Translations under genes and position numbers: made by a program | Notes under the pieces: model-generated | Told to the model about the DNA's origin: nothing | What the model saw: only the letters and a program-made list of their open reading frames with translations | Databases searched by the model: none | Part shown: piece after piece, positions 29,213 to 36,990 of the stretch | How the letters are laid out: each line of letters starts with the position of its first letter | Position numbering within the stretch: the first letter of the stretch is position 1 | Assembly: GCA_036388855.1 (NCBI GenBank) | Contig: DASVRA010000030.1 | Coordinates: 62,001-126,000, forward strand | Source: DASVRA01 sp036388855 | GTDB lineage: Bacteria > Pseudomonadota > Alphaproteobacteria > Caulobacterales > Caulobacteraceae | Direction: 5' to 3' | Length of the DNA stretch: 64,000 nucleotides

Positions 29213-30256
29213 ATGACTGACCATCCCGCGGTCGCCCTCGTCGGCTTCGGCTATGCCGGCCGGACCTTCCACGCGCCGCTGATCGCCGCCTGCCGATCCT
29301 TGCGGCTGCACATCGTGGTCTCCAGCAAACCCGAAGCGGTGACCGCGAGCTACCCCGAGGCGCGGGTCGCGACGGTGGAGGAGGCGCTTGCCGACCCAAC
29401 CATCGAGCTGGTCGTGATCGCGACCCCTAACGACAGCCACTTCACCTTGGCCCGGGCGGCTCTCCTGGCGGGTAAGGCCGTGGTCGTGGACAAGCCGTTC
29501 ACGCTGACCGTTACGGAAGCCGAGGCCCTCACGGCCTTGGCCGCTCGGCAGGGACGGCTGCTTTCGGTGTTCCACAACCGGCGATGGGACGCCGACTTCC
29601 TAGCCGTGAAGGCGCTGATCGACGCCGGCCGTTTGGGCCGCGTGGTCCGCTTCGAGAGCCACTTCAATCGCTACCGGCCCCGGGTGCGGGGCCGCTGGCG
29701 GGAGACCGCGGGCCTGGGAGCGGGAATCTGGTACGACCTCGGGCCGCACCTGATCGACCAGGCGCTGCAGTTGTTCGGCCTCCCGCTGGGCCTCACCTGC
29801 GACCTGGCGATACATCGTGAGCACGGCGAGGCGCACGACTATGCCCACGCAATCCTGCGTTACGAAGGGCTTCGGGTGCTGCTGCACGCCGACATGTTGA
29901 GCGCCGCCTCCGACCTGAGGCTTTCCGTCCATGGCGACCGAGGCAGTTTCCTGAAGGAGGGCCTGGACGTGCAGGAAGCACAGCTCGTGTCAGGGCTTGA
30001 GCCAGGTTCTCCCGGCTGGGGCGAAGATCCGCGCCCAGGCACGGTGACCGATGGGGAGAGCGGCGCGCGCGAGCCGTTTGGGGGTCCACCGGGAAATTAC
30101 CTCGTTTATTACGAGCGCATCGCGGCCGCTCTTCGGCGTGAAGGCCTAAATCCCGTGCCGCCTGAAGAAGCGAGCGCCGTGATGGCCATTATCGAGGCGG
30201 GGGTGCGCAGCAGTGAGCGTCGGGCTGAGGCGCCGATCTCATGGTCCGGAGCGTAG
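29213..30256 (+). CDS. Gfo/Idh/MocA-family oxidoreductase
   Basis: An NAD(P)-dependent sugar or polyol dehydrogenase of 347 residues. The Rossmann motif VALVGFGYAGRTFHAPLI is at the N terminus. VVDKPFTLTVTEAEAL corresponds to the family EKP motif, here DKP. The C-terminal domain begins near FHNRRWDADFL, and GIWYDLGPHLIDQAL carries the conserved His. ATG 29213 and GTG 29210 are alternative starts; an upstream ATG in the same frame lies in the divergent gene. Context with an MFS permease suggests catabolism of an unusual sugar, but the substrate cannot be named. Confidence 0.85.
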   Translation: MTDHPAVALVGFGYAGRTFHAPLIAACRSLRLHIVVSSKPEAVTASYPEARVATVEEALADPTIELVVIATPNDSHFTLARAALLAGKAVVVDKPFTLTVTEAEALTALAARQGRLLSVFHNRRWDADFLAVKALIDAGRLGRVVRFESHFNRYRPRVRGRWRETAGLGAGIWYDLGPHLIDQALQLFGLPLGLTCDLAIHREHGEAHDYAHAILRYEGLRVLLHADMLSAASDLRLSVHGDRGSFLKEGLDVQEAQLVSGLEPGSPGWGEDPRPGTVTDGESGAREPFGGPPGNYLVYYERIAAALRREGLNPVPPEEASAVMAIIEAGVRSSERRAEAPISWSGA

Positions 30257-30327
30257 GTCGGAGATTCGGGGTCTCGGACCGTAGAAGGCGGGACCGAGTT
30301 GGCGAACAGCGCGCCTGGGTCCCCGTG

Positions 30328-31983
30328 CTACCGGCGCTCCGCCGCGCTCTGCTCACGGACGGCCGCATACTCCACGCCCGGACGCCAGGACGGCCAGCGC
30401 CCGTTGCTCGCGATGTCCGCGCCGACGCGCCAGGCGACCATCGTCTCCTGGGCTGAACCTTCGAAGCTCCAGGCGGGGTCGAACTCGTCGTCGGGCTGGT
30501 GGTAGCGGTTGACGTTGTAATCCTGCGCCGCCGCCGCGCCCGCCGCCACGCCGCCGTTCACCAAGTCGCGCCCGATGCGGAAGCTCAGTGACGGAACGCC
30601 GCGCTTGGAGAAGGCGTAGTGGTCGGAACGGAAGTACCAGCCGGCCTCCGGGTGCGGTTCGGGGCGGACGCGCAGCCCCTCCCTCGATGCGGCGCGGACG
30701 AGAGCGTCCTCGAGATCGGTCCGGCCGCCGCCCACCAGTTCCAGGTCGCTGGCGCGACCCAGCATCACATGCGGATCGAGGTTGATCATCGCCGCCGTGC
30801 GCTCCAGCGGGTAGAGCGGATGGGACGCGTAGTACTCCGCGCCCAGCAGGCCCTTTTCCTCCGCCGTGAAGGCGATGAACACTAGGGAGCGGTCCGGCCG
30901 GGGGCCGCGGGCGAAGGCGCGCGCCACCTCCAGCAGTTCCGCCGTGCCGACGGCGTTGTCGACGGCGCCGTTGCGGATGTCATCGCCGTTCCGGTCGGGC
31001 GCGCCCTTGCCGTTGGCGTCCCAGTGGGCGCCGTAGACCACCACCTCGTGCGGCCGCGCACGCCCGGGCAGGCGCGCGACCACATTGTGGCTGACGACCG
31101 GGCGGGCGGTGACGGTAAAGTCGGCCGAGAGCCTGGCGCCTCGGATGGGTATCGGCCTGAACGCTGGGTCGCGCGCCGCCACCTTCAGCCGGTCCAGGTC
31201 GAGGCCCGCGCCGCGCAGCAGCCGCACGGCCACGTCGCGGTGCAGCCAGCCGGTGAAGACGAGCGGCGACGCGGATGGTTGCCCCTGCGCGATCGCCATG
31301 CTCGCGATGCGGTCGCCGTTGGCCACCTGACGCCAGGGATAGCTGGCCGCGGCGTCCTCGTGGATGACCAGCACGGCCGCTGCGCCCGCGGCTTGCGCCG
31401 CCGCCGCCTTGGCGCCGAAACGGCCTAGGTACACCATAGCCCGGCCGCCGAACTTGCCGGCGGCGGAACTGCTGGGCGCCGCCTCGAAGTCGGGGTCGTT
31501 AGCGAGGACCACCGCCACCTTGCCGCGCAGGTCCACGCCCGCGAAGCTGTCCCAGCCGAGCTCCGGAACCTTCACCCCATAGCCGACGAACACCAGCGGC
31601 GCATTGGACAGACGGTTGCGGCCGACAGATTGGGATGCGGCGGTGACGTCGAGCCCCGGCACCAACGGCTGGGCGCCCGATCCGGCGGTTGCCAAGGTGA
31701 TGATCACCGGCGCCTGCCGCTCGAACACCGTCAGCGGCACGTCCTGCAGCCACGAGCCTCCCGCGCCGCCGGGCTGGAGACCGGCAGCGCGGAATTGGCC
31801 GATCAGGTAATCCAGCGTCTTCGCCTCTCCGGCCTGACCCGGGCCGCGGCCCTGGAACTCATCGGAGGATAACACCCGCACGTCCTGGCGGAGGCGCGCC
31901 GCGGAGATGGGCGAGACCGGCTGGGCGACGGCCGCGGCGGCAGTCAGTAGCTGGAGGAGAACGGAAGCGACCAGCGTTTTCAC
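30328..31983 (-). CDS. M28-family zinc metallopeptidase with PA domain
   Basis: A secreted aminopeptidase-like protein of 551 residues starting at GTG. The signal peptide ends near AVAQPV. A protease-associated insert spans roughly residues 110-240. The M28 zinc ligands are visible in order: YGAHWDANG, GAVDNAVGTAELL, FTAEEKGLLGAEYY (ligand plus catalytic Glu), INLDPH and SDHYAFSKRGVP. It would trim N-terminal residues from peptides in the periplasm. It lies 167 bases downstream of the YkvI-type gene in the same orientation, with its own possible promoter, and may be the distal member of the peptide-scavenging locus. Confidence 0.88.
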   Translation of the reverse strand: MKTLVASVLLQLLTAAAAVAQPVSPISAARLRQDVRVLSSDEFQGRGPGQAGEAKTLDYLIGQFRAAGLQPGGAGGSWLQDVPLTVFERQAPVIITLATAGSGAQPLVPGLDVTAASQSVGRNRLSNAPLVFVGYGVKVPELGWDSFAGVDLRGKVAVVLANDPDFEAAPSSSAAGKFGGRAMVYLGRFGAKAAAAQAAGAAAVLVIHEDAAASYPWRQVANGDRIASMAIAQGQPSASPLVFTGWLHRDVAVRLLRGAGLDLDRLKVAARDPAFRPIPIRGARLSADFTVTARPVVSHNVVARLPGRARPHEVVVYGAHWDANGKGAPDRNGDDIRNGAVDNAVGTAELLEVARAFARGPRPDRSLVFIAFTAEEKGLLGAEYYASHPLYPLERTAAMINLDPHVMLGRASDLELVGGGRTDLEDALVRAASREGLRVRPEPHPEAGWYFRSDHYAFSKRGVPSLSFRIGRDLVNGGVAAGAAAAQDYNVNRYHQPDDEFDPAWSFEGSAQETMVAWRVGADIASNGRWPSWRPGVEYAAVREQSAAERR

Positions 31984-32136
31984 GTGAGCACGCCAACCTC
32001 GAAACAGACTAGACTTTCACCCTAGGCCCTAGCTGCAACCGCCGCCACGGTCGAATCGGATCACATGGGGGAACTCAGCGGGCCCAAGGGGCCGATTGCG
32101 CCCAGGCCCTCCCCTACCCTCACCGTCCGGTCCCTA

Positions 32137-32150
32137 TTTCCGACCGGAAA
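32137..32150. promoter_or_regulatory. Perfect 14-base palindrome upstream of M28 peptidase
   Basis: TTTCCGACCGGAAA lies directly after the stop of the YkvI-type gene and about 155 bases upstream of the M28 start. It could be an operator or a small hairpin at the transcript end; no T run follows on the minus strand. Confidence 0.35.
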
Positions 32151-33275
32151 TCAAGCAGACTCCGCGGGCGCCCGGCCCGTCCGCAGCCGCCAGACGCCTA
32201 TGGTGAGGATCGGGACCACGTAGACGGTGATGAAGGCCCAGGTCAGGACCCCGTAGCCGTTGGCGATCAGGCTGATCAGGCCGATGCGGTTGGCCACCAC
32301 GATGGCTGTGACCAGCAGGACCGCGGCGACCACAAGCCTGATCCATGTCGGGGCGGGGCCGCGGCGGTCAGGCCAGGCGGCGGCGACGCGTTCGTTGATC
32401 GCGTGGATCATGCCCGCACCGGTGTCGACCAAGGTGCCGAACAGCACGAGTTGGAACATGAGGCGGAAGAGAGGCAGGTTCAGCGCCGCCAGCAGACGAT
32501 CGGAAGGCACTTCCGCCGCGCCAATGGACGGGTAGCCGGCCATCATGGCGACAAAGAACAGCACCCCCGGGGCGATGGCCAGGGGGCCTGCCAGCAGGCC
32601 GGCCGTCACCGCGTCGCGGCGCGAGCGCATGTGGCGGGCGGTGGCCAGCACGGCCGGGGCGACGGCAAGGTTGTAGCCGGCGTAGGCGATGCCCGCCTTG
32701 GCCCAGCCCGAGCCGACGCTGGCGGCGGCATAGGTGTCGGCGATGCGATCACCAAAGGCGCTGAGGATCAGGATCAGGAAGGCGACGTAAACGATCACCA
32801 GGAAAGCGACCCACCAGGTCAGGAACCGTTCGAAGGCGGCGTTGCCGCGGAACGCCAGGCCCGCCACCGCCACCATCAGCGCTGTGGTGCCGACCCAGGA
32901 CGGCAGGCCGAAGCCTGACTTGAGGATGGCCCCCGCCGCCGATCCGGCCACCGCCAGCACCAGGAGCAGCAGGACAATATAGACGACCTCGAACAGCACC
33001 CAGCCGCGCCCGAGCAGGCGCTTGAAGAAGGCTCGGTATTCGAAGCTGTGGGTGGCGCGGGCGAACTCGAAGCTGACCGCCAGCACCAGGCTCCAGACCA
33101 CCATGCAGACGCCGAGCGCCAGCAGCCCGCCCCAGGGGCCGGCGGGCAGGAAGAACTGGGCGAGCTCGCGCCCCGTGGCGTAGCCGCCGCCAACCACCAC
33201 CGCCTGAAAGGCGACGCCCGGCAGCAGGACTCGGTTGAACAGGCCCGGCGCGCGAGCCGGGCCGCCCTCGCTCAT
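32151..33275 (-). CDS. YkvI-like membrane transporter (COG3949)
   Basis: A 374-residue inner-membrane protein with about ten hydrophobic segments. The start VLLPGVAFQAVVVGGGYATG has the glycine-rich helix 1 break of APC/LeuT-fold transporters, as in the YkvI group. The group has no firmly established substrate. It overlaps the upstream beta-lactamase-like gene by four bases (ATGA), so it belongs to the same operon. In this setting it may move an amino acid released from peptides, but that is inference. Confidence 0.75.
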   Translation of the reverse strand: MSEGGPARAPGLFNRVLLPGVAFQAVVVGGGYATGRELAQFFLPAGPWGGLLALGVCMVVWSLVLAVSFEFARATHSFEYRAFFKRLLGRGWVLFEVVYIVLLLLVLAVAGSAAGAILKSGFGLPSWVGTTALMVAVAGLAFRGNAAFERFLTWWVAFLVIVYVAFLILILSAFGDRIADTYAAASVGSGWAKAGIAYAGYNLAVAPAVLATARHMRSRRDAVTAGLLAGPLAIAPGVLFFVAMMAGYPSIGAAEVPSDRLLAALNLPLFRLMFQLVLFGTLVDTGAGMIHAINERVAAAWPDRRGPAPTWIRLVVAAVLLVTAIVVANRIGLISLIANGYGVLTWAFITVYVVPILTIGVWRLRTGRAPAESA

Positions 33276-34270
33276 CGGCCTGGGCCGAAGGCGTAGTAGT
33301 CGCGCACCGAGCGAGCCACGTCCGCGATCACCTTTTCGCGCGCCTCGAACGGCAGGGCGCTCTGCTTGATGAAAACCGAGACGACCACCTGCTCGCCTCC
33401 GGCCAGCGTCAGCACGCCGACATCGTTGACCGACCCGCCCAGTGTGCCGGTCTTGTGCGCGACCTTAGTTCCCGCGGGCATGCGGCCAGGGATGCGGCCC
33501 TCGCCGGTGCGGCAGCGCTCCATGGCGCCCACGAGCACCTTGGTGCTCTCCGGGCTTAGCGCCTTACCCGAGAAAATGCGGTCCAGCAGCCGCGACATCG
33601 CCATCGGGGTCGAGGCGTCGAGCGGGTCGTTGTCGAAGAGGGGGTTGGGCTTGTCGCCGCGTTCGGGCAGCTTGGGATCGGCCTTCATCGCCGCTTCCAG
33701 CGCCTGCGCAAATTGCCCCGGCGGCAGGCTGAAGAACCGGCGCAGGATGGCGGCGGTGTCGCCATCGACGCGCAGCCCGGAGACATCCTGGCCTCGCACC
33801 CAGGCGGTGACCGCGCCGGGGCCGCCCGCCGCCTTGACCATCACGTCGGTGGCGGTGTTGTCGCTCTGGGTGATCATCAGCTCGATCAGGTTGTGCACCG
33901 AGAGCGCCACGCCGGGGTGGATGAAGCGGTCGGCGATGACCTCGGAGTCGACGTGCATCTCGTGCGGCACGGCCAGCATCTGGTCCAGGCGCAACTCGCC
34001 TTTGTCCACCCGCGCCAGCACCGCGCCGGCCACGGCCACCTTGAAGGTGCTGGCCATCGGAAATTGCTGGTCGGCGTTGACCAAAATCTTTGGCCCTCGC
34101 CCGTCCAGCCGCCAGGCCGCCACCCCGACCACGCCCGAAGCCGGCTTGGACAACACCGCGACATCGGCCTCAATGGCCGAAGGCGCGGCGGCGGCCGGCG
34201 TGTTGACGGCGCAGACGCCAAGACAGGCCAAGGCGAAGAGCGGGACGAGACGAACCCGCCAGAGCGTCAT
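33272..34270 (-). CDS. Class A beta-lactamase-like serine hydrolase with atypical omega loop
   Basis: A 332-residue exported protein with signal peptide ending near AAAAPS. STFK (Ser-74 to Lys-77), SDN (136-138) and KTG (273-275) are all present. The omega-loop region is longer than in TEM-type enzymes, about residues 181-221, ending PLDASTP. The usual Glu-166 to Asn-170 spacing is not seen: the nearest Glu is in PERGDKPN. Without a properly placed Glu-166 deacylation of beta-lactams should be slow, so a peptidase or amidase role is as likely as resistance. It overlaps both neighbours (ATGA) in the peptide-scavenging operon. Confidence 0.82.
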   Translation of the reverse strand: MTLWRVRLVPLFALACLGVCAVNTPAAAAPSAIEADVAVLSKPASGVVGVAAWRLDGRGPKILVNADQQFPMASTFKVAVAGAVLARVDKGELRLDQMLAVPHEMHVDSEVIADRFIHPGVALSVHNLIELMITQSDNTATDVMVKAAGGPGAVTAWVRGQDVSGLRVDGDTAAILRRFFSLPPGQFAQALEAAMKADPKLPERGDKPNPLFDNDPLDASTPMAMSRLLDRIFSGKALSPESTKVLVGAMERCRTGEGRIPGRMPAGTKVAHKTGTLGGSVNDVGVLTLAGGEQVVVSVFIKQSALPFEAREKVIADVARSVRDYYAFGPGR

Positions 34271-35844
34271 GGCTTCACTACGGGCGTGAACAGCAGGTCG
34301 TGGTAGTCGTAGCTGAAGTCCGCCACCGGCGAGAACGCCTTCATGGTGATCCGCTCGACCTTGCCCGAGGCGTCGACGGCGAAGGTAACGTAGGCGGGCT
34401 CCGCGTGCGGGTGGGTGAAGCGCGCGACGAAGGTGTCACGGGCCCAGTGCTCCAGAGGCCCGACCATGCCCGGCGTTTGCCTGAAGTCGATGAACAGTCC
34501 GCCGTTCCGCTCGCTGATAGCGATCGGGCCGTACCAGGGATCGGCGTACTCACCGGCATAAGCCGAGGCGGGCAGAGCCGGCTTTGAGCTTGCCGGCCGC
34601 GCCTGCTTGGCGGCCGCTGCCGCTGCGGCGCCATTCTCCAGCCGCTCGGTGAAAAAGCGGTCGAAGACCGCTGGCCAGTCAGCCTTCGGCTGCCCGAGAT
34701 AATGATCGATCAGCTCCCACTGCAGGCCCGACAGCAGTTTGCTGTCTTGCGAGTTGATCATGATGGCGATGCCCGTGTTGGTCTCGGGCATCAGCACCAC
34801 GGTGGCGATGCCGCCCAGCACCCCACCGCCGTGCACGATGATCCGGCGCCCGCGGTAGTCCTGGACGTTCCAACCCAGGCCGTACAGCTTGAACTGCGGC
34901 GTCAGCTTCGCGAGATCGCCCGGCAGCGGACTGATCGGCACTGGGGTCACGCCCCTCCACATTTCGTCGCGCGTGGCGGTCGAGAACAGCGCCTTGTCCG
35001 AGTCCGGGACGCGGCCACCGTTCAGCTGCACCTGCAGCCAGCGCGCCATGTCTTTGGCGCTGGCGGAGATCGCCCCCGCCGGGTTGCCATTGGCGCCCAG
35101 GGTCGAGTTGCCCTCATCAAGGGCCTCCTGAGGCCCGGAACCGTGGATCTCGCCCATGCGCGAATGCGGCATGGCGCGGTTGGCGACCGTCACCCGTTCG
35201 GCTTCGCTCGTGACCGCATGCGTCATCCCCGCCGGCCGCAACAGCCGGTCGCGGACATAGGTCTCCCAGGGCTGACCGGTGACCTCCTCGATCAGCTGGC
35301 CGGCGACCATGTAGAGCACGTTGTCGTAGGCATAGGCGGAGCGGAAGCTGGTGGCCGGCTTCAGGTGGCGCAGGCGCATCACCGCGTCCTTGCGGCCGAT
35401 GGTGGTGGCGGGCAGGAACAGCAGATCGCCTTGACCCAGCCCTAAGCCGCTGCGGTGGACCAGCAGGTCACGGACGGTGATCTCCCGTGTGACCCAGGGG
35501 TCGTACATCCGGAAGTATGGGAGATGGTCGATGACCTTGTCGTCCCACTTGATCCTGCCCTCGTCGACGAGCGTCGCGAGCGCGGCGGCGGTGAAGGCCT
35601 TGGAGACCGAGCCCAACTGGAAGATCGTGTCCGGATCTGCCCTGTCCGGGCGTCCCAGCTGCTTGACGCCGTAGGCCCGGGTCAGCGTCACCTTGCCGTC
35701 CTCAACGATGGCTATCGACACCGCGGGCGCGCCGACGCTCTGACGCAGGGCCTCCACCCGAGCGTCGAAACCCTTCGGAGGAGCGGCAAGCGCGCCGCTT
35801 GGGAGGGTCAGGAGCAGAACGAAGGCCGTAATCAGTGGGCGCAT
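34267..35844 (-). CDS. Secreted beta-lactamase-fold serine hydrolase (class C / EstB type)
   Basis: Starts at the ATG at 35844, giving 525 residues with a signal peptide ending ALAAPP. The active-site SxxK is SVSK (Ser-79, Lys-82). The Tyr motif is YDN near residue 173, and the third motif region is IVHGGGVLGG. A C-terminal lipocalin-like beta-domain follows after about residue 420. Family members include D-aminopeptidases, DD-peptidases, esterases and class C enzymes. The next gene overlaps by four bases; DgcN lies 37 bases upstream. The operon context favours a D-amino-acid-containing peptide as substrate. Confidence 0.85.
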   Translation of the reverse strand: MRPLITAFVLLLTLPSGALAAPPKGFDARVEALRQSVGAPAVSIAIVEDGKVTLTRAYGVKQLGRPDRADPDTIFQLGSVSKAFTAAALATLVDEGRIKWDDKVIDHLPYFRMYDPWVTREITVRDLLVHRSGLGLGQGDLLFLPATTIGRKDAVMRLRHLKPATSFRSAYAYDNVLYMVAGQLIEEVTGQPWETYVRDRLLRPAGMTHAVTSEAERVTVANRAMPHSRMGEIHGSGPQEALDEGNSTLGANGNPAGAISASAKDMARWLQVQLNGGRVPDSDKALFSTATRDEMWRGVTPVPISPLPGDLAKLTPQFKLYGLGWNVQDYRGRRIIVHGGGVLGGIATVVLMPETNTGIAIMINSQDSKLLSGLQWELIDHYLGQPKADWPAVFDRFFTERLENGAAAAAAAKQARPASSKPALPASAYAGEYADPWYGPIAISERNGGLFIDFRQTPGMVGPLEHWARDTFVARFTHPHAEPAYVTFAVDASGKVERITMKAFSPVADFSYDYHDLLFTPVVKP

Positions 35845-35881
35845 TAACGGCTCCTTGGCTGGCTGGAGCGGCCGGCGGGAA

Positions 35882-36964
35882 TCAATGGGCGGCCTCGCGC
35901 AGGCAGCAGTCGACCAAACGCTCCAGCGCCGCGCCCCCACGCACGGGATCGGCGGCCGGCAGGCCCAAGCGCGCCTCTGTCTCAGCCAGCACCCGCTCCG
36001 CCTCCTCTTGCGACAGCTGCGCCGTGTTGAGGCTCAACCCGCCGCAGCGAATCGCGGGATTGGTGCGCCGCCCGAGCAGCACGGTCGCGTCGATGATCTC
36101 CTCGATACTCGGCAGCGGGTAGTGCTCGTGGCCGAGGATGCGCTCGCGTCCAGGCTCGTGGCAGACGACAAAGACGTCCGGCTGGCTGCCGTGCAGCAGG
36201 CCCAGTGACACCGCCGAGTAGGCTGGGTGTAACAGCGAACCCTGGCCCTCGATGATGTCCCAATGGTCGGGCGTGGCGTCGGGGCTGAGCATCTCGGCGG
36301 CGCCGGCCTCGAAGTCGGCGACCACGGCGTCCATGGGGATGCCGCCGCCGGCGATCAGGATGCCGGTCTGGCCGGTGGCGCGAAAATCGGCGTCCACGCC
36401 CCGGTTCGCGAAAGATCGGGCAAGGGCCAGAGCGGTGTACTTCTTCCCCAGCGCGCAGTCGGTGCCGACAGTCAGCAGGCGCTTGCCGGTGCGCTTGCGG
36501 CCGGTAGCTACCAGGATGCCCTGGGGCGGCTGGCGCACGTTGATCAGCCGCTGGTTGTGACGCGCGGCCGCGGCACACAGTTCCGGCACCTCCTCCAGCC
36601 GCGCGTGCATGCCGCTGACGATGTCCAGCCCCGCTTCCAGCGCCTCGACCAGGGTGGGGATCCACTCAGGAGCTATGACGCCGCCGGTGTTCGCCACTCC
36701 AATGACCAAGGCGCGAGCCCCGCGTGCGGCGGCGTCGGCGGGGGAGAGGCGCGGCAGGCCGGTGCTGACCGTCGCCGAGGGCAGTGCGAACTCGCCCACG
36801 CACCGCTCCTCAGCCCAGTCGCGCAGGCCAAGGGCGGTCTTGGCGTAGCCAGCCTCGGTCGTGTCGCCCAGGAACAGCAGGTAGGGCTGGGGCAGGTCGA
36901 GCGACTGCGTCGCCGGCGGGCTCTGACGGACGGACAGGCCCGGGGAGGCATCGTCAAGACGCAT
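35882..36964 (-). CDS. dgcN: DUF1611 P-loop protein, DgcN-type D-glutamate N-acetyltransferase
   Basis: A cytoplasmic protein of 360 residues from the ATG at 36964 (a GTG at 36984 is an alternative). The N-terminal domain carries YLLFLGDTTEAGYAKTALGL. The C-terminal domain has a P-loop-like GTDCALGKKYT (167-177), then GTTGQTG-like ATGQTGILIAGGG and the IEGQGSLLHPAYSAVSLGLL stretch of DUF1611. DgcN members N-acetylate D-glutamate; DgcA then racemises N-acetyl-D-Glu to the L form. A dgcA-like gene lies in the same locus, which supports this assignment over a generic DUF1611 label. It sits between the TonB receptor and a serine hydrolase. Confidence 0.82.
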   Translation of the reverse strand: MRLDDASPGLSVRQSPPATQSLDLPQPYLLFLGDTTEAGYAKTALGLRDWAEERCVGEFALPSATVSTGLPRLSPADAAARGARALVIGVANTGGVIAPEWIPTLVEALEAGLDIVSGMHARLEEVPELCAAAARHNQRLINVRQPPQGILVATGRKRTGKRLLTVGTDCALGKKYTALALARSFANRGVDADFRATGQTGILIAGGGIPMDAVVADFEAGAAEMLSPDATPDHWDIIEGQGSLLHPAYSAVSLGLLHGSQPDVFVVCHEPGRERILGHEHYPLPSIEEIIDATVLLGRRTNPAIRCGGLSLNTAQLSQEEAERVLAETEARLGLPAADPVRGGAALERLVDCCLREAAH

Positions 36965-36990
36965 TGCGGCCGAGGAGGACACTTTGGGCC

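Noticed and set aside
33272..35844. Beta-lactamase-like genes considered as an antibiotic-resistance cassette
   Set aside because: They overlap with transport and D-glutamate genes in one operon, lack mobile-element flanks, and the class A member has no clear Glu-166.
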